NCBI GenBank assembly: GCA_963728875.1
Contig: CAVSLJ010000007.1
Coordinates: forward strand, 130,752 to 194,751
Direction: 5' to 3'
Source of the DNA: DASUPK01 sp963728875
GTDB taxonomy: Bacteria; Actinomycetota; Thermoleophilia; Solirubrobacterales; 70-9
DNA length: 64,000 bases
Shown: positions 63,899 through 64,000 of the stretch, piece by piece
Layout: every line of letters starts with the position of its first letter
Numbering within the stretch: the stretch's first letter is position 1
Made by a program: the position numbers and the translations under genes
The notes under the pieces: model-generated
What the model was told of the DNA's origin: nothing
Seen by the model: the letters and a program-made list of their open reading frames with translations, nothing else
The model's database searches: none

Positions 63899-64000
63899 TT
63901 CGACCCGGAAAGCCCTGCAAACAATGCATAAACCCGCATTCCAACAGGGAATGCGCCATCTCCCTCCGCCGTTCTGAGAGCCCGCCGTTTCATCGCAAAT

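Overview
The window is GC-rich, densely coded on both strands, and looks like the chromosome of an actinobacterium. Supporting features are an E2-E1 fused 2-oxoglutarate dehydrogenase, c-di-AMP (ydaO-type) riboswitches in front of NlpC/P60-like wall hydrolases, a SigB/SigF-family sigma factor beside STAS and RsbW-like genes, and many secreted proteins with lysine-rich tails. The last trait and the general gene content suggest the Thermoleophilia/Solirubrobacterales side of the phylum, but that placement is inference. No rRNA, CRISPR array, insertion sequence or complete tRNA was seen. A tRNA-Asp 3' fragment at the right edge may mark the border of an integrated element.

Layout. 0-1 kb: 5' part of an SDR reductase and a small zinc-ribbon protein. 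1.1-9.6 kb: TCA-cycle genes, a multidomain 2-oxoglutarate dehydrogenase with its own lipoyl domains and a convergent aconitase. 9.6-12.8 kb: a secreted S15/CocE-like hydrolase and an SDR. 12.9-15.2 kb: three tandem NlpC/P60-like exported proteins, two with c-di-AMP riboswitches. 15.4-19.5 kb: a polyamine-type ABC transporter. 19.5-27.4 kb: an exported-protein island built around an MBOAT O-acyltransferase and four SGNH proteins. 27.5-34.3 kb: a minus-strand catabolic operon (aminotransferase, PucR regulator, saccharopine-dehydrogenase-like protein, alanine dehydrogenase, aminobutyraldehyde-type dehydrogenase). 34.5-40.6 kb: the divergent uptake arm (APC permease, universal stress protein, second polyamine ABC transporter). 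40.6-43.2 kb: a partner-switching sigma-factor module. 43.5-48.6 kb: a second aldehyde dehydrogenase and an arginine-decarboxylase / guanidino-hydrolase / M20-hydrolase operon. 48.7-64 kb: secreted proteins, an HxlR-controlled dehydrogenase pair, a second S15 hydrolase, flavodoxin-like, enolase-superfamily and ferritin proteins, two cyanophycinase-like peptidases, membrane glycosyltransferase/UPF0104 proteins and a DnaG-like membrane protein.

How it fits together. The 27-49 kb stretch reads as a polyamine and arginine-derived amine uptake and catabolism region. Two Pot-type importers and an APC permease bring amines in; an aminotransferase and two aldehyde dehydrogenases oxidise them; alanine dehydrogenase could recycle alanine if pyruvate is the amino acceptor. 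The arginine decarboxylase-like operon could make putrescine from arginine by an unusual enzyme combination.

Two intergenic repeat families recur. One, with four copies, abuts stop codons and carries the mini-hairpin heptamer GCGAAGC. The other, with two copies, is a long hairpin after plus-strand stops. Several genes between 30.8 and 41.2 kb, and a few elsewhere, carry single-base indels that break otherwise well-conserved reading frames. Whether these are sequencing errors or real decay cannot be decided from the sequence alone.
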